Of a DNA stretch of 64,000 bases, positions 7,458-15,731 are shown piece after piece (position 1 is the stretch's first letter; each line of letters begins with the position of its first letter). Both the position numbers and the translations under genes were made by a program. The notes beneath the pieces are model-generated. The model was not told where the DNA came from, did not search any database, and saw only the letters and a list, made by a program, of their open reading frames with translations. Source of the DNA: Ferdinandcohnia sp047238305 (GTDB taxonomy: Bacteria > Bacillota > Bacilli > Bacillales > Bacillaceae_L); assembly GCF_047238305.1 (NCBI RefSeq), contig NZ_JBDFMO010000001.1, forward strand, positions 3,844,001-3,908,000, written 5' to 3'.

Positions 7458-8513
7458 ATGAATAATGCAAACATTAAATTACATCAACCTAAAAACGCAA
7501 AAAGAACGTTATCAATCTTTGATTCTTTACCAATTAAGAATAAGCTACCCGGAGTAGCACTAGTCTTCATTATTGGGTTATTGGCAAACTCCTTAGGGAA
7601 AGATTTCCCATTAATCGGCGGAGCTGTGATGGCCATCATCATCGGGATCTTAGTTCGTAACTTTTTACGCATTCCGGCTGTCTATACGGAAGGTATCTCC
7701 TATACATTAAAAACCTTATTGAAAACGGCCATTGTGCTGCTCGGTTTCGGTCTTAGTTATGCAAGTATTTTTCAGCTTGGATATGAAGCGATCCTTTTAG
7801 TCATGATTGCGGTTTTATCTGGAATTGTATTTACTTTTATTTTGGCCAAGCTGTTTAAGCTTGAAGGAAATATCCCGATTCTCGTTTCACTTGGAACTGC
7901 CATTTGTGGGGCAACCGCGATTGTAACATCAAGCCCAATTGTTCGTGCAAAAGAGGAAGAAACGGCATATGCGATTAATACAATCTTTGCTTTTAATGTA
8001 TTGGCCGTATTATTCTACCCTCTAATAGGACAACTTTTTTCGATGCCCGACAATATTTTTGGAATGTGGGCAGGTGTCGCGATTCATGATACTTCGTCAG
8101 TAGTTGCTGCGGGGTATAGTTATAGCAGTGCAGCCGGTGATACATCTGTTGTGATTAAACTAATTCGAACACTCTTGCTAGTACCTGTGACTCTGATTCT
8201 ATCAATCTTCATATCAATGAGATCAAAAGGGAGCACAACAAACAAGGTGAAAATAAGCAAGATATTTCCAACCTTTATTCTCTTTTTCGCCGGAGCTGTT
8301 GCGATTAATACGATTTTCTCGCTTCCAACATCACTGACGAGTGTAACAGATGGATTAGCGAAATTCTTAATCCTCATGGTAATGGCGAGCGTTGGACTCG
8401 GTACAGATTTTAAAAAGATTAAATCCGTTGGTTTACGTCCTTTATTTGTAGGGTTAATTTCATCTATCATGATGGGAATTCTAACTTTATCCATCATCCT
8501 AGTGCTGTATTAA
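7458..8513 (+). CDS. YeiH/UPF0324 family membrane protein (putative sulfate exporter family)
   Basis: A 351-residue polytopic membrane protein with about ten hydrophobic segments. Sequence features typical of the YeiH (UPF0324) family include GGAVMAIIIGILVRN, LGTAICGATAIV and VAIHDTSSVVAAG. The transported substrate is not established for most members. The start at 7458 is supported by AAAAGGA nine bases upstream; the earlier in-frame ATG at 7434 lacks a site. It is divergent from the hydroxyproline arm and shares the 7143-7457 intergenic region. It ends at a strong terminator. Confidence 0.85.
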   Translation: MNNANIKLHQPKNAKRTLSIFDSLPIKNKLPGVALVFIIGLLANSLGKDFPLIGGAVMAIIIGILVRNFLRIPAVYTEGISYTLKTLLKTAIVLLGFGLSYASIFQLGYEAILLVMIAVLSGIVFTFILAKLFKLEGNIPILVSLGTAICGATAIVTSSPIVRAKEEETAYAINTIFAFNVLAVLFYPLIGQLFSMPDNIFGMWAGVAIHDTSSVVAAGYSYSSAAGDTSVVIKLIRTLLLVPVTLILSIFISMRSKGSTTNKVKISKIFPTFILFFAGAVAINTIFSLPTSLTSVTDGLAKFLILMVMASVGLGTDFKKIKSVGLRPLFVGLISSIMMGILTLSIILVLY

Positions 8514-8551
8514 AAAAGAAGTTGGGAACTCATTTCCCAACTTCTTTTTTT
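8512..8551. terminator. Bidirectional terminator (convergent genes)
   Basis: AGAAGTTGGGAA pairs with TTCCCAACTTCT, with A and T tracts on either side. It overlaps the last codons of the minus-strand membrane protein. Confidence 0.85.
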
Positions 8552-8955
8552 CGTTCCTCCAAAATATCGCAAATCATTTGAATATGAAATGACGCCCACG
8601 CTTTTTCACGAAAGTGTAGGATGACGGTAAAAAATAGGAGAAAAAAATAAATTAGGGTGAAGAGAATTAAATAAAGATATCCTCTTCCAAACAAAAATTT
8701 TTGCAATTGGTTTGTAAATAGAAATAAAAACCACGGGATCGCTGTGATTAAAATGGGAATGATGCCTGAGCCATTTTGTTCTTTTAACATGCGGTAATAA
8801 ATGATTTTTAAGGTTTGCGAGTCAATTCCTTTATAAAAGCACTTGATGGAACGCACTTCCTCCATTTCCTTCAAATGTTTAAAGGTTCGATCTTTTCGCG
8901 CGTTCTTTTTTAGCTTTAAATAGATTTTATGTGCATCTCCACGAAACGATATCAA
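8530..8955 (-). CDS. Hypothetical membrane protein
   Basis: About 141 residues. The first half is basic and soluble. It is followed by two hydrophobic segments (IIPILITAIPWFLFLF and LYLILFTLIYFFLLFF) and a charged C-terminal tail ending ERKKEVGK. I do not recognise the family. I chose TTG at 8955 because GAGGTG lies seven bases upstream. The in-frame ATG at 9024 lies inside the terminator hairpin of the neighbouring gene and is unlikely to be used. Confidence 0.6.
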   Translation of the reverse strand: MISFRGDAHKIYLKLKKNARKDRTFKHLKEMEEVRSIKCFYKGIDSQTLKIIYYRMLKEQNGSGIIPILITAIPWFLFLFTNQLQKFLFGRGYLYLILFTLIYFFLLFFTVILHFREKAWASFHIQMICDILEERKKEVGK

Positions 8956-9008
8956 TTGTAACACCTCAGAAAAATTAACATTATTGTTATCAATTCCCTG
9001 TTTTACGC

Positions 9009-9049
9009 ATAAAAATGCCCCCAACTTTTAGATTTGGGGGCATTTCTTT
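9009..9049 (-). terminator. Terminator of the fdhA-like gene
   Basis: AAATGCCCCC pairs with GGGGGCATTT, followed on the minus strand by TTTTATGC. Confidence 0.8.
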
Positions 9050-11412
9050 TATGCTGGAGGATTAATGTCTAGATCATCCTCAATTTCCTTTTCTTGATAT
9101 TGTGTATCTTTTCGTGCATTAAAACGTTCTGCTTTCTCAACGTATACAGCAATATTGTAATCAGGGATTCCTGCAAATTTTTCATAGCGGCCTTTTGGAA
9201 GTAAGAAGTTACCTTCTGGGAAGAACACGCCTAGATTTTTTCTTGCGATATCCGCAAATTTTGCTTTCCCTTGGAAGACTCCAAAGCCATTGTGAACAAC
9301 AATCGCTTCACCTTCTGCAATACGAAGCTCTGCAGCATCCTGAGGATTGATTAACACATCATAACGTCCTGCTCCATTAAATGGATCGACCTCTTTATAA
9401 ACCATCGAGTTAAATTGTTTTCCGCGGCGAGTGGTTAACACGAATTGTTCTTCTTTTTTCCCAAAGTCAGGAATTTCAACCTGAATTAGGTTTCCTCTGC
9501 CATCAGGTGTCGGACACACTCCGCCTTCACAAAGCCATGCTCCACCCCATTGGAACACATCCCCTTTTTTCTTGAGATGCTGGATTCCATTGTAATTTGG
9601 ATTGGCAATTGCAATTTCGTCGCGAATTTCCTGTCCGCTCTTAAAATCAATCAAATGCGCACTTTCAGGTTTCACCCGCTTGGCAAGATCCACATAAATC
9701 TTCCATTCTGCGCGAGCTTCTTTTATCTCATTTTTGTTCCCTTCAATTTCAGGTGAAAAATACACCATCCGCTCCGTGGAAGTCGATGTTCCCCCACCCT
9801 CTTGTTCATAACGGGTTTTTGCAGGTAACACAATCACGGCTTCTTTTGCATCCAATAGGGTTGATGTATTTAAAATGATATCTTGATGAACACGAATCTC
9901 AAGCTCAGATAATGCCTTTTCAACAAAAACAGGGTCCGGCATCGTTTCAAGGAAATTACCGCCGGACATATAATAGAGCTTTACTTTTCGCTCATGGTCG
10001 TCTGGAAGAACAATATTTTCTAATGTGACTCCAACAATATCGCCTTGCCATTTTTCAATCTCAAAGCCCCAAACCTTTTCAAGGCGCTCGATATTCTTTT
10101 CATCAAATTCGCCACCAGGCAGAACAAATGGATCTGCTCCCATTTCACCTGACCCTTGTACAGAGGAGTGACCACGGAACGGCATTAGTCCGTTGTGCTT
10201 ACGACCTAGATGTCCACGAAGAAGGGCAAGGTTTGCTACCTGTGAGATATTATCGGTCGCAAAGGAATGCATCGTCAATCCCATAGCCCATGTATACACC
10301 ACATTTTTGCTATTTGCTAGAAGCTTTGCTAACTCCAACATTCGTTCCTTCGAGACGCCTGATGATTTCACAATCTCATCCCAGCTTTGCGACATGGCAT
10401 GTGCTTTTAATTCTTCAAACCCGTTTACATGTTCTTTCACGAATTGATGGTTGATTGCAGAACCATGTTGGTTTTCCTCCATTTCAAACCAATGCTTCAT
10501 AATTCCGAACATGAAGGCAATATCTCCACCAATGTTCACTTGATAGAAATCATCCGCAAGCTTTGTTCCAAATAATGCAGATTCCACATTAGACGGAATC
10601 CAATATTTATCCATCGCCGGTTCTCTATGTGGGTTAATGACTATAATTTTTGTACCGCGCTTTTTCGCTTCAAGCATGTATTTTGTAGAAACAGGCGAGC
10701 TGTTTGATGCCACACTTCCCCAAAATAATAAAACGTCTGCACCGATCCAATCCTGATAGTTGGCGGTCGATGCTCCAACACCTACGGAACGCTTCATGGC
10801 TGTTTTACTAGGAGAATGACAAATTCGTGAAGCGTTATCAATATGGTTCGTACCTAGGAAACGAGCAACCTTAGCAGCTACATAATAAGATTCATTCGTA
10901 ATCCCACGAGAAGTTAAATAAAAAGCATACTGCTTCGGATTCAACTTCTTCATCTTTTCCGCAATCATATCCATTGCTTCATCCCAGGAGATTTTGGAAA
11001 ACTTTCTTTCTCCTTTTCTACGAATCATTGGATATGGAATTCTTCCAAGCTTTCGAAGTTCAGTACTATTATACTTGCGGAGCTCATCGATATCAGCGTG
11101 AAGAAGCTCTGAATCAATGGCTGGCATTGTACTTAGACGTAGCACATTAAGGCGAGTTGTACACATGTGTGGCCCCTTCAGTGTTTGGTCATAAAGTCCG
11201 GAAACACCAAGAGCACAGCCATCACATACACCCTGTGTTAAAATGCGTGTTGCATATCCGAGATTGTCCTTATTTTCCCAAGCGACTTTCATCGTGTCAC
11301 GAATGTGCTTTGGCTTTACCTTTCCTAAACCAAAGGGAATCGGACTGACCCAGTGCTTTGGTTGTGGCATTTTCGTAGACTTAATTGGTCCCTGATGCTT
11401 TGTTTCTCCCAT
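9049..11412 (-). CDS. FdhF/YdeP-family molybdopterin oxidoreductase (formate dehydrogenase-like)
   Basis: A 787-residue bis-MGD oxidoreductase of the YdeP branch. It has an N-terminal CDGCALG motif (residues 63-69). A candidate metal-ligand cysteine is Cys198 in SRICHSPS, at the position of the selenocysteine in FdhF. MGD-binding stretches include IVINPHREPAMD. A C-terminal molybdopterin dinucleotide-binding domain contains INPQDAAELRIAEGEAIVV. It lacks the long N-terminal ferredoxin region of the larger FdhA proteins, so its electron partner is unknown. The start has GGGGG nine bases upstream. FdhD and an oxalate/formate-type transporter nearby support a role in formate metabolism, but YdeP-type enzymes are also linked to acid stress and substrates are unproven. 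Confidence 0.85.
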   Translation of the reverse strand: MGETKHQGPIKSTKMPQPKHWVSPIPFGLGKVKPKHIRDTMKVAWENKDNLGYATRILTQGVCDGCALGVSGLYDQTLKGPHMCTTRLNVLRLSTMPAIDSELLHADIDELRKYNSTELRKLGRIPYPMIRRKGERKFSKISWDEAMDMIAEKMKKLNPKQYAFYLTSRGITNESYYVAAKVARFLGTNHIDNASRICHSPSKTAMKRSVGVGASTANYQDWIGADVLLFWGSVASNSSPVSTKYMLEAKKRGTKIIVINPHREPAMDKYWIPSNVESALFGTKLADDFYQVNIGGDIAFMFGIMKHWFEMEENQHGSAINHQFVKEHVNGFEELKAHAMSQSWDEIVKSSGVSKERMLELAKLLANSKNVVYTWAMGLTMHSFATDNISQVANLALLRGHLGRKHNGLMPFRGHSSVQGSGEMGADPFVLPGGEFDEKNIERLEKVWGFEIEKWQGDIVGVTLENIVLPDDHERKVKLYYMSGGNFLETMPDPVFVEKALSELEIRVHQDIILNTSTLLDAKEAVIVLPAKTRYEQEGGGTSTSTERMVYFSPEIEGNKNEIKEARAEWKIYVDLAKRVKPESAHLIDFKSGQEIRDEIAIANPNYNGIQHLKKKGDVFQWGGAWLCEGGVCPTPDGRGNLIQVEIPDFGKKEEQFVLTTRRGKQFNSMVYKEVDPFNGAGRYDVLINPQDAAELRIAEGEAIVVHNGFGVFQGKAKFADIARKNLGVFFPEGNFLLPKGRYEKFAGIPDYNIAVYVEKAERFNARKDTQYQEKEIEDDLDINPPA

Positions 11413-11457
11413 GATTAATCCCCCTCTTTCTACTCGTTATTACTATGTGTATGGTAA

Positions 11458-11609
11458 AAGTTAACTTATATTCAAATACGCCAAGGCGTATTTGCGCCCG
11501 ATTTTTTTCGAGCTTGCCTCGAAAAATTTCCTTTGAAAAATCGTGGCATCCGCCGGAGGCTTTAACTTTGATTAGCAGAAGTGCTAGCTTCTGCTAATTT
11601 AAGTTAACT
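11458..11609. repeat. Dispersed palindromic repeat, copy A (internally deleted)
   Basis: The segment contains ACGCCAAGGCGT, CTCGAAAAATT, TGGCATCCGCCGGAGGCTTT and a perfect hairpin ATTAGCAGAAG/CTTCTGCTAAT. The first three modules recur in the same order at 49119-49268. The 9-bp direct repeat AAGTTAACT bounds it (11458-11466 and 11601-11609), which could be a target duplication, though that sequence is itself nearly palindromic. It lies between the leader terminator and the fdhA-like start. Confidence 0.7.
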
Positions 11610-11659
11610 ATGGTTTTTCGGTTTTCAAACTGCTTATTCCTTCTAAAAAATCTCTAATT

Positions 11660-11757
11660 ATAGAAAAAACCACCGAAACATGATTCTAGGATGTTAGAAA
11701 AATGAAACGGTGGTTAGTCTTTAGCAGGGTCGCTACCAAGTGCCAACACATGATGTT
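11660..11757 (-). promoter_or_regulatory. Candidate structured RNA leader upstream of the fdhA-like gene (single TAGCGA core)
   Basis: On the minus strand, immediately after the DUF2294 stop codon, GTGTTGG can pair with CTAACCAC (one bulge). They enclose TAGCGACCCTGCTA (core at 11722-11737 on the plus strand). The 3' strand of this helix overlaps the 5' arm of an intrinsic terminator (11663-11715), so the two folds are mutually exclusive. The same core and logic recur upstream of the OFA transporter at 13505-13691. I do not recognise it as a known riboswitch. Confidence 0.6.
11663..11715 (-). terminator. Leader terminator before the fdhA-like gene
   Basis: AACCACCGTTTCAT pairs with ATGTTTCGGTGGTT on the minus strand, followed by TTTTTTCT. 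It lies about 250 bp upstream of the start codon, which is the place for attenuation control. Confidence 0.8.
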
Positions 11758-11760
11758 GTT

Positions 11761-12123
11761 TTATTTAATTGAGAACTTCTTTTGTAGATCTTGATCAAAT
11801 ACAAAGACGGACATTCCGAAGTCTCGGTCAATATCAATATCTACAAATAAATCGATTAGGTTTGAGCCTAAAAATTCTTCCATTTCGACGGGCCTGTTTT
11901 TTCGATACATTTCTTTTACCATTTCGGTTCTTGCCGCACGAAGCATTTGTTTTCCTTCATCTGCGGCTGCAATAAATTTTTCTACTGGAGATAGGTTCCC
12001 TTCCATTTCACAAATTGCCCAATTTTTACAAAAGGTTGTTGTGATTTTACTCGGTCCTTTTCCCATATGTTTTTTGCGAAAAGACCTTACTAGATTGCTA
12101 AACTCTGCTTCGTACTTATTCAT
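11761..12123 (-). CDS. DUF2294 family protein
   Basis: A 120-residue soluble protein with family-typical features: an N-terminal VRSFRKKHMGKGPS region, TTFCKNWAICEMEG in the middle, and a C-terminal FVDIDIDRDFGMSVFVF. DUF2294 proteins are small Firmicutes proteins of unknown function, often found near formate dehydrogenase genes, as here. It is immediately upstream of the RNA leader and the fdhA-like gene on the same strand, and readthrough could cotranscribe all three. No catalytic residues are recognisable. Confidence 0.8.
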   Translation of the reverse strand: MNKYEAEFSNLVRSFRKKHMGKGPSKITTTFCKNWAICEMEGNLSPVEKFIAAADEGKQMLRAARTEMVKEMYRKNRPVEMEEFLGSNLIDLFVDIDIDRDFGMSVFVFDQDLQKKFSIK

Positions 12124-12186
12124 GTTAGTTCTACCCTCTTATTTGAAACTTCATTAAACTTAGTTAATCAAGTTTACCAATGAATG

Positions 12187-13452
12187 TCAACCAGCAAGCT
12201 CAGTACCTTTTGCAGATTGTTGCTTTTGTAGTTTCTTAATGTCCAACCGGATCAAAAGTGAAATCGCCAATGCAACCGCAAATAATGCCGTAAACACAGT
12301 TAAACTTTGTGTGTAGCTTCCAGTGGTGTCACGAATCCATGAAGCAAACATCGGACCTGCAAGTCCTGCGGCTGCCCAAGCCGTTAAAATATAACCGTGG
12401 ATTGCTCCAAGTTGTTTTGTTCCAAACAAGTCCCCAATGTAAGCTGGGATTGCAGCAAACCCACCACCATAACATGTGTAGATTAGGGCTAGTAATACCT
12501 GGAACAACAAAGGATTGGATACATAAGGTAGTAATGGAAACGCGATTACTTGAATGATAAAAAATACTGTATATGTATTTGGTCTCCCTAAGTAATCCGA
12601 CACTGACGCCCATCCAATCCGTCCAAGGCCGTTAAATGCGCCTAATACGCCAACTAACGCTGCAGCTGCAACTGCACTTAATCCTACACTTTCTTGTGCT
12701 AGTGGTGAAGCAGCAGAGATAATGGCAATTCCGCACGTCACGTTTATAAAGAGCATAAGCCATAGATAATAAAAACGTCTTGTTTTTACAGCTTGGTTTG
12801 CAGTTAATTGTGATAAATCCTGTTTTACCTGTTTAGCTCCGCTTGCAACCTTTTCCTTAAAGCCAGCTGGTAACCAGCCTGCTTTCGGTGGAGCAAGATA
12901 TAAAGAAGATACAATCATAATGACAAAGTAAGTAACTCCTAAAATATAAAACGTATTTGCTATTCCTACTGAAACAATAAGCTTTTGCATGATTGGGCTA
13001 CTGATGAGGGATGCAAATCCAAAGCCCATTATCGCAAGTCCTGTAGCCATACCACGTCGATCTGGGAACCATTTTACTAATGTGGATACAGGTGCAATAT
13101 ATCCAACGCCTAGACCAATTCCACCTAAAGCACCATAGAATAAATATAATAATGGCAGTGATTCTAAGTTGATTGCAAGACCAGAACCTGTGATTCCGAC
13201 ACCAAAGAAAATAGCAGCTAGTATTCCAGATGCACGAGGGCCATATTTTTCAACGAAATGCCCAAGAAATGCTGCGGATAATCCTAAGAAAAGAATCGCG
13301 ATACTAAAGGTCATGCTGATGTCGGTTAAGTCCCAACCGAATTCTGACTGTAGTGGTTTTGTAAATACACTCCATGCGTAAACAGAACCAATCGATAAAT
13401 GAATTCCAACTGCCGAGGCTGCAATCAGCCAACGATTTTTTGTCTTTTCCAT
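12187..13452 (-). CDS. OFA-family MFS transporter (oxalate/formate antiporter type)
   Basis: A 421-residue protein with 12 predicted membrane helices. OFA family sequence is visible at the N-terminus (IGSVYAWSVFTKPL), in the loop VKWFPDRRGMATGLAIMGFG, and in the second half (YGGGFAAIPAYIGDLFG). Family members exchange oxalate and formate or carry other small monocarboxylates. Position between a formate-dehydrogenase-like gene and fdhD suggests formate or oxalate. GGAGAGAAG directly precedes the ATG. The transcript begins with about 240 nt of leader carrying two TAGCGA-core elements and a terminator, so expression is probably controlled by premature termination. Confidence 0.88.
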   Translation of the reverse strand: MEKTKNRWLIAASAVGIHLSIGSVYAWSVFTKPLQSEFGWDLTDISMTFSIAILFLGLSAAFLGHFVEKYGPRASGILAAIFFGVGITGSGLAINLESLPLLYLFYGALGGIGLGVGYIAPVSTLVKWFPDRRGMATGLAIMGFGFASLISSPIMQKLIVSVGIANTFYILGVTYFVIMIVSSLYLAPPKAGWLPAGFKEKVASGAKQVKQDLSQLTANQAVKTRRFYYLWLMLFINVTCGIAIISAASPLAQESVGLSAVAAAALVGVLGAFNGLGRIGWASVSDYLGRPNTYTVFFIIQVIAFPLLPYVSNPLLFQVLLALIYTCYGGGFAAIPAYIGDLFGTKQLGAIHGYILTAWAAAGLAGPMFASWIRDTTGSYTQSLTVFTALFAVALAISLLIRLDIKKLQKQQSAKGTELAG

Positions 13453-13504
13453 TTCTTCTCTCCTTTATTTTGAAATAGTGGTGTTCATTTTGCAGTAGAA
13501 ACTA

Positions 13505-13691
13505 TTTCTAGAACAAAAAAACCGCCAGCAGCCCTATGCTTGAATAAGCATAAAAAGGATGATGACGGTTAATTTCCCTAGCAGGATCGCTACTACAAAA
13601 TTAACAGTAATCGTTTCCAATATTCCACCTTTTGCACTAGAGACAGGTTCGCTATCCTGTGACAAAAGTGTGTCTATATTGTGAACTATTT
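13505..13691 (-). promoter_or_regulatory. Candidate tandem structured RNA leader upstream of the OFA transporter
   Basis: On the minus strand two similar elements precede a terminator. The first has CACTTTTG pairing with CAAAAGGTG around ACAGGATAGCGAACCTGT (13643-13660). The second has GTTAATTT pairing perfectly with AAATTAAC around TAGCGATCCTGCTA (13579-13592). The 3' helix strand of the second element runs into the 5' arm of the terminator at 13514-13569. The helices differ in sequence while the TAGCGANCCTG core is kept, which suggests a structure-conserved sensor. The third copy is before the fdhA-like gene. Confidence 0.65.
13514..13569 (-). terminator. Leader terminator before the OFA transporter gene
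   Basis: On the minus strand, AACCGTCATCATCC pairs with GGGCTGCTGGCGGTT, with two mismatches. An inner perfect hairpin TATGCTT/AAGCATA and a run of seven T complete it. It ends about 60 bp upstream of the start codon. Confidence 0.8.
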
Positions 13692-13697
13692 GTTACG

Positions 13698-13726
13698 ATA
13701 TTATCAAACCTAGGAAAATATTACAA
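13698..13726 (-). promoter_or_regulatory. Sigma-A-type promoter of the OFA transporter leader
   Basis: On the minus strand, TTGTAA and TAATAT are separated by 17 bp. Transcription would begin just upstream of the first TAGCGA element. It is divergent from fdhD, about 135 bp away. Confidence 0.55.
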
Positions 13727-13861
13727 TAGCTTTTTGTTAAATTATTTTGAGTTGCGAAAAAACTTTATAGTTGTTTTACCAAAAAAAGTATGATTATATA
13801 TTAATAATCAAATAGGGATTAGCATGGTGGTCCAGTTTAAAACGGAAAGTGAGGTGTAAAG

Positions 13862-14671
13862 ATGGTAGAGTCTATTACCATTCGAAAAAGTATTATCAAA
13901 TTTGAAGATGGTCAATTATTTAACGAAGAAGATCAAATCGTGACTGAATTCCCCTTGACTATTCTCTTGAACCAACAGGAATTTGCGACGATGGTTTGTA
14001 CCCCATCCGAGCTTGATGAACTTGTAATTGGATTTTTGGCCTCAGAGGGTGTCATCCGCTTCAGAGATGAAATAAAGAGTTTTCATATTGACGAAGGTCA
14101 GGGCTATGCATATGTGGAAACAACAGCCGAAGTGACAACCAGTCAGGAATACTATTCAAAGCGTTTTATCGGTTCCTGCTGTGGCAAAGGCAGACAATTT
14201 TACTTTGTGAATGATGCAAAAACGGCTAAAACCTCAACATCAACCATTACCCTTACACCGGAAGAATGCATCAATTTAATGAATGAAATGCAGCAAAGTA
14301 GCATTGTTTTTAAAGACACAGGTGGTGTGCATAATGCTGCACTTTGTACACCTACTGACATGATTGTGAATCGAACCGATATTGGCAGACATAATGCCCT
14401 TGATAAAATATACGGATATTGCTTAATGAATAAAATTCCAGTTCGTGATAAGGTGATTGTGTTTAGCGGAAGAATTTCTTCAGAAGTCTTATTAAAGGCC
14501 GCAAAAATTGGAGTCGGTATAGTGTTATCAAAATCAGCACCTACCGATTTAGCGATCAAAATGGCGGAGGAACTCAATATTACGGCGGTTGGCTTTATCC
14601 GTGGTGGCAAGCTTAATGTCTATTCACACCCAGAACGAATCGTCCAGGAGTCTTTTGAAAGCATTTTCTAA
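13862..14671 (+). CDS. fdhD: Formate dehydrogenase accessory sulfurtransferase FdhD
   Basis: A 269-residue FdhD-family protein. FdhD delivers sulfur from a cysteine desulfurase to the molybdenum cofactor of formate dehydrogenases. Seen: LDELVIGFLASEGVI, the sulfur-relay cysteine region GSCCGKG with adjacent Cys106-Cys107 (the E. coli protein has a CxxC here), DTGGVHNAALC, DIGRHNALDKIYGYC and FSGRISSEVLLKAAKIGV. GTGAGGTG lies just upstream of the ATG. It is divergent from the OFA transporter and close to the fdhA-like gene, its likely client. It ends at a strong terminator. Confidence 0.92.
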   Translation: MVESITIRKSIIKFEDGQLFNEEDQIVTEFPLTILLNQQEFATMVCTPSELDELVIGFLASEGVIRFRDEIKSFHIDEGQGYAYVETTAEVTTSQEYYSKRFIGSCCGKGRQFYFVNDAKTAKTSTSTITLTPEECINLMNEMQQSSIVFKDTGGVHNAALCTPTDMIVNRTDIGRHNALDKIYGYCLMNKIPVRDKVIVFSGRISSEVLLKAAKIGVGIVLSKSAPTDLAIKMAEELNITAVGFIRGGKLNVYSHPERIVQESFESIF

Positions 14672-14675
14672 CATC

Positions 14676-14716
14676 AAAGAGATTAGCAGAGTGTAATTCT
14701 ACTAATCTCTTTTTTA
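14676..14716. terminator. Terminator after fdhD
   Basis: AAAGAGATTAG pairs with CTAATCTCTTT and is followed by a T run. Confidence 0.85.
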
Positions 14717-14746
14717 ATCCTGTGATTTTATTTTTGGTTATATTTT

Positions 14747-15196
14747 TTACGTATGCTGGAAAAGTTCTTGTACGTTTCTCATGAATTCCTCGGATTGTTT
14801 GTTACTCGATCCCTTCATTAAGACCTCGCCAACCTTTGCTAATTTACCTGTCATTTCAAAATCCATTTCATATTCAACTAATGTTTTATCTGGTTCAATA
14901 GACGTTAGGTTTGCTATAAGAGTATTCGTAAAGGATCCCGCTAGTGAAACAGGCTTCCCCTTCATTTCAACGACAATTTTTTCGTTTTCAATGGTCTCTT
15001 TCAGTTCCCCTACACCCTGAATTTTAATGGGGACAAATTGAACTTTCACCTCAACTAATGTTTCATATTTAGTTGGGCTTAATTGTTTAACCTCTTTACA
15101 GCCTGGAAAACATCGGCCCAATTTCATTGGGTCCATAAAAACTGAATAGACACGTTCTCTGTCTGCATGTACGATAAATTGATCAGCCTTTTTCAA
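14747..15196 (-). CDS. CoxG/SRPBCC family protein
   Basis: A 149-residue START/SRPBCC-fold protein of the CO dehydrogenase subunit G (CoxG) family. It has the typical DRERVYSVFMDPMKLGRCFPGC start and a C-terminal MTGKLAKVGEVLMKGSSNK helix. CoxG proteins are associated with molybdenum hydroxylases and membrane attachment, but their exact role is unclear. The TTG at 15196 is favoured because TAGGAGTG lies seven bases upstream, whereas the in-frame ATG at 15214 precedes that site. No CO dehydrogenase genes are in the window, so the partner may be elsewhere. Confidence 0.75.
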   Translation of the reverse strand: MKKADQFIVHADRERVYSVFMDPMKLGRCFPGCKEVKQLSPTKYETLVEVKVQFVPIKIQGVGELKETIENEKIVVEMKGKPVSLAGSFTNTLIANLTSIEPDKTLVEYEMDFEMTGKLAKVGEVLMKGSSNKQSEEFMRNVQELFQHT

Positions 15197-15360
15197 AATC
15201 CCACTCCTAACCATTTTTCTAAGATGATGTTACAATTTTATTAGTGAAATTTCGTTGTAGAACTAAAAAGACAAAGTGTAAGGGTTTTGTCACAGACTAT
15301 CAATCCAATTGCGATTTGTTATAATGAGGGGTAGAGATTCTAGGATGAGGTGGACTTTTT

Positions 15361-15660
15361 ATGGCTTTTGGCATTAAACGTAAGGAACTTGTTGAGTGGA
15401 AGAAAAAGGTTTCACAAGGGGAAATTGCGTTTTTGACGCATTATTGGATAGACGACCGTTTTCCCGGAATGACAACTGTCACAAAGGTTGGCTGTGCTGA
15501 CCTTGAAAAGCTTAAAAGCTGGGGAAAGAAATATGGGATTCCTTCAAAGTACATTCATAACCGGACAGGCTTCCCCCATTTTGATTTATTAGGTGAACGA
15601 CAGATTGAAATTCTAAGAAATGAAAACATGCTACATCAACTAGAGAAGTTCAAAGGATAA
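15361..15660 (+). CDS. Conserved hypothetical protein (resembles B. subtilis YneQ, from memory)
   Basis: A 99-residue basic soluble protein starting MAFGIKRKEL. It has conserved-looking stretches ITHYW-like (FLTHYWIDDRFPGM), VTKVGCADLEKL and FDLLGERQ. I recall B. subtilis YneQ as similar in length and sequence, but this is from memory. No function is known to me. ATGAGGTGG upstream supports the ATG. It is monocistronic, 71 bp before mscL on the same strand. Confidence 0.75.
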   Translation: MAFGIKRKELVEWKKKVSQGEIAFLTHYWIDDRFPGMTTVTKVGCADLEKLKSWGKKYGIPSKYIHNRTGFPHFDLLGERQIEILRNENMLHQLEKFKG

Positions 15661-15731
15661 GCCATTTGAACTATTTTCTTTTTCACGATATTGGATAGAA
15701 TAAAAAAGGGTTATGAAAGGAGGACGTCAAT

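Noticed and set aside
8120..8497. 125-codon minus-strand ORF
   Set aside because: It lies antisense within the YeiH-family gene and has no ribosome site.
11458..11609. Possible insertion sequence with 9-bp target duplication
   Set aside because: No transposase ORF is present, and the flanking AAGTTAACT is nearly palindromic, so the duplication may be chance. Kept only as a dispersed repeat.
11660..11757. Molybdenum-cofactor (Moco) riboswitch
   Set aside because: The conserved Moco RNA blocks are not visible, and I recall that class mainly outside Bacillus. The sequence does not fit.
13505..13691. ANTAR-type or BglG-type antitermination site
   Set aside because: The paired hexaloops with A1 and G4 needed for ANTAR targets do not form, and no RAT consensus is present. 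A direct-sensing RNA is the simpler reading.
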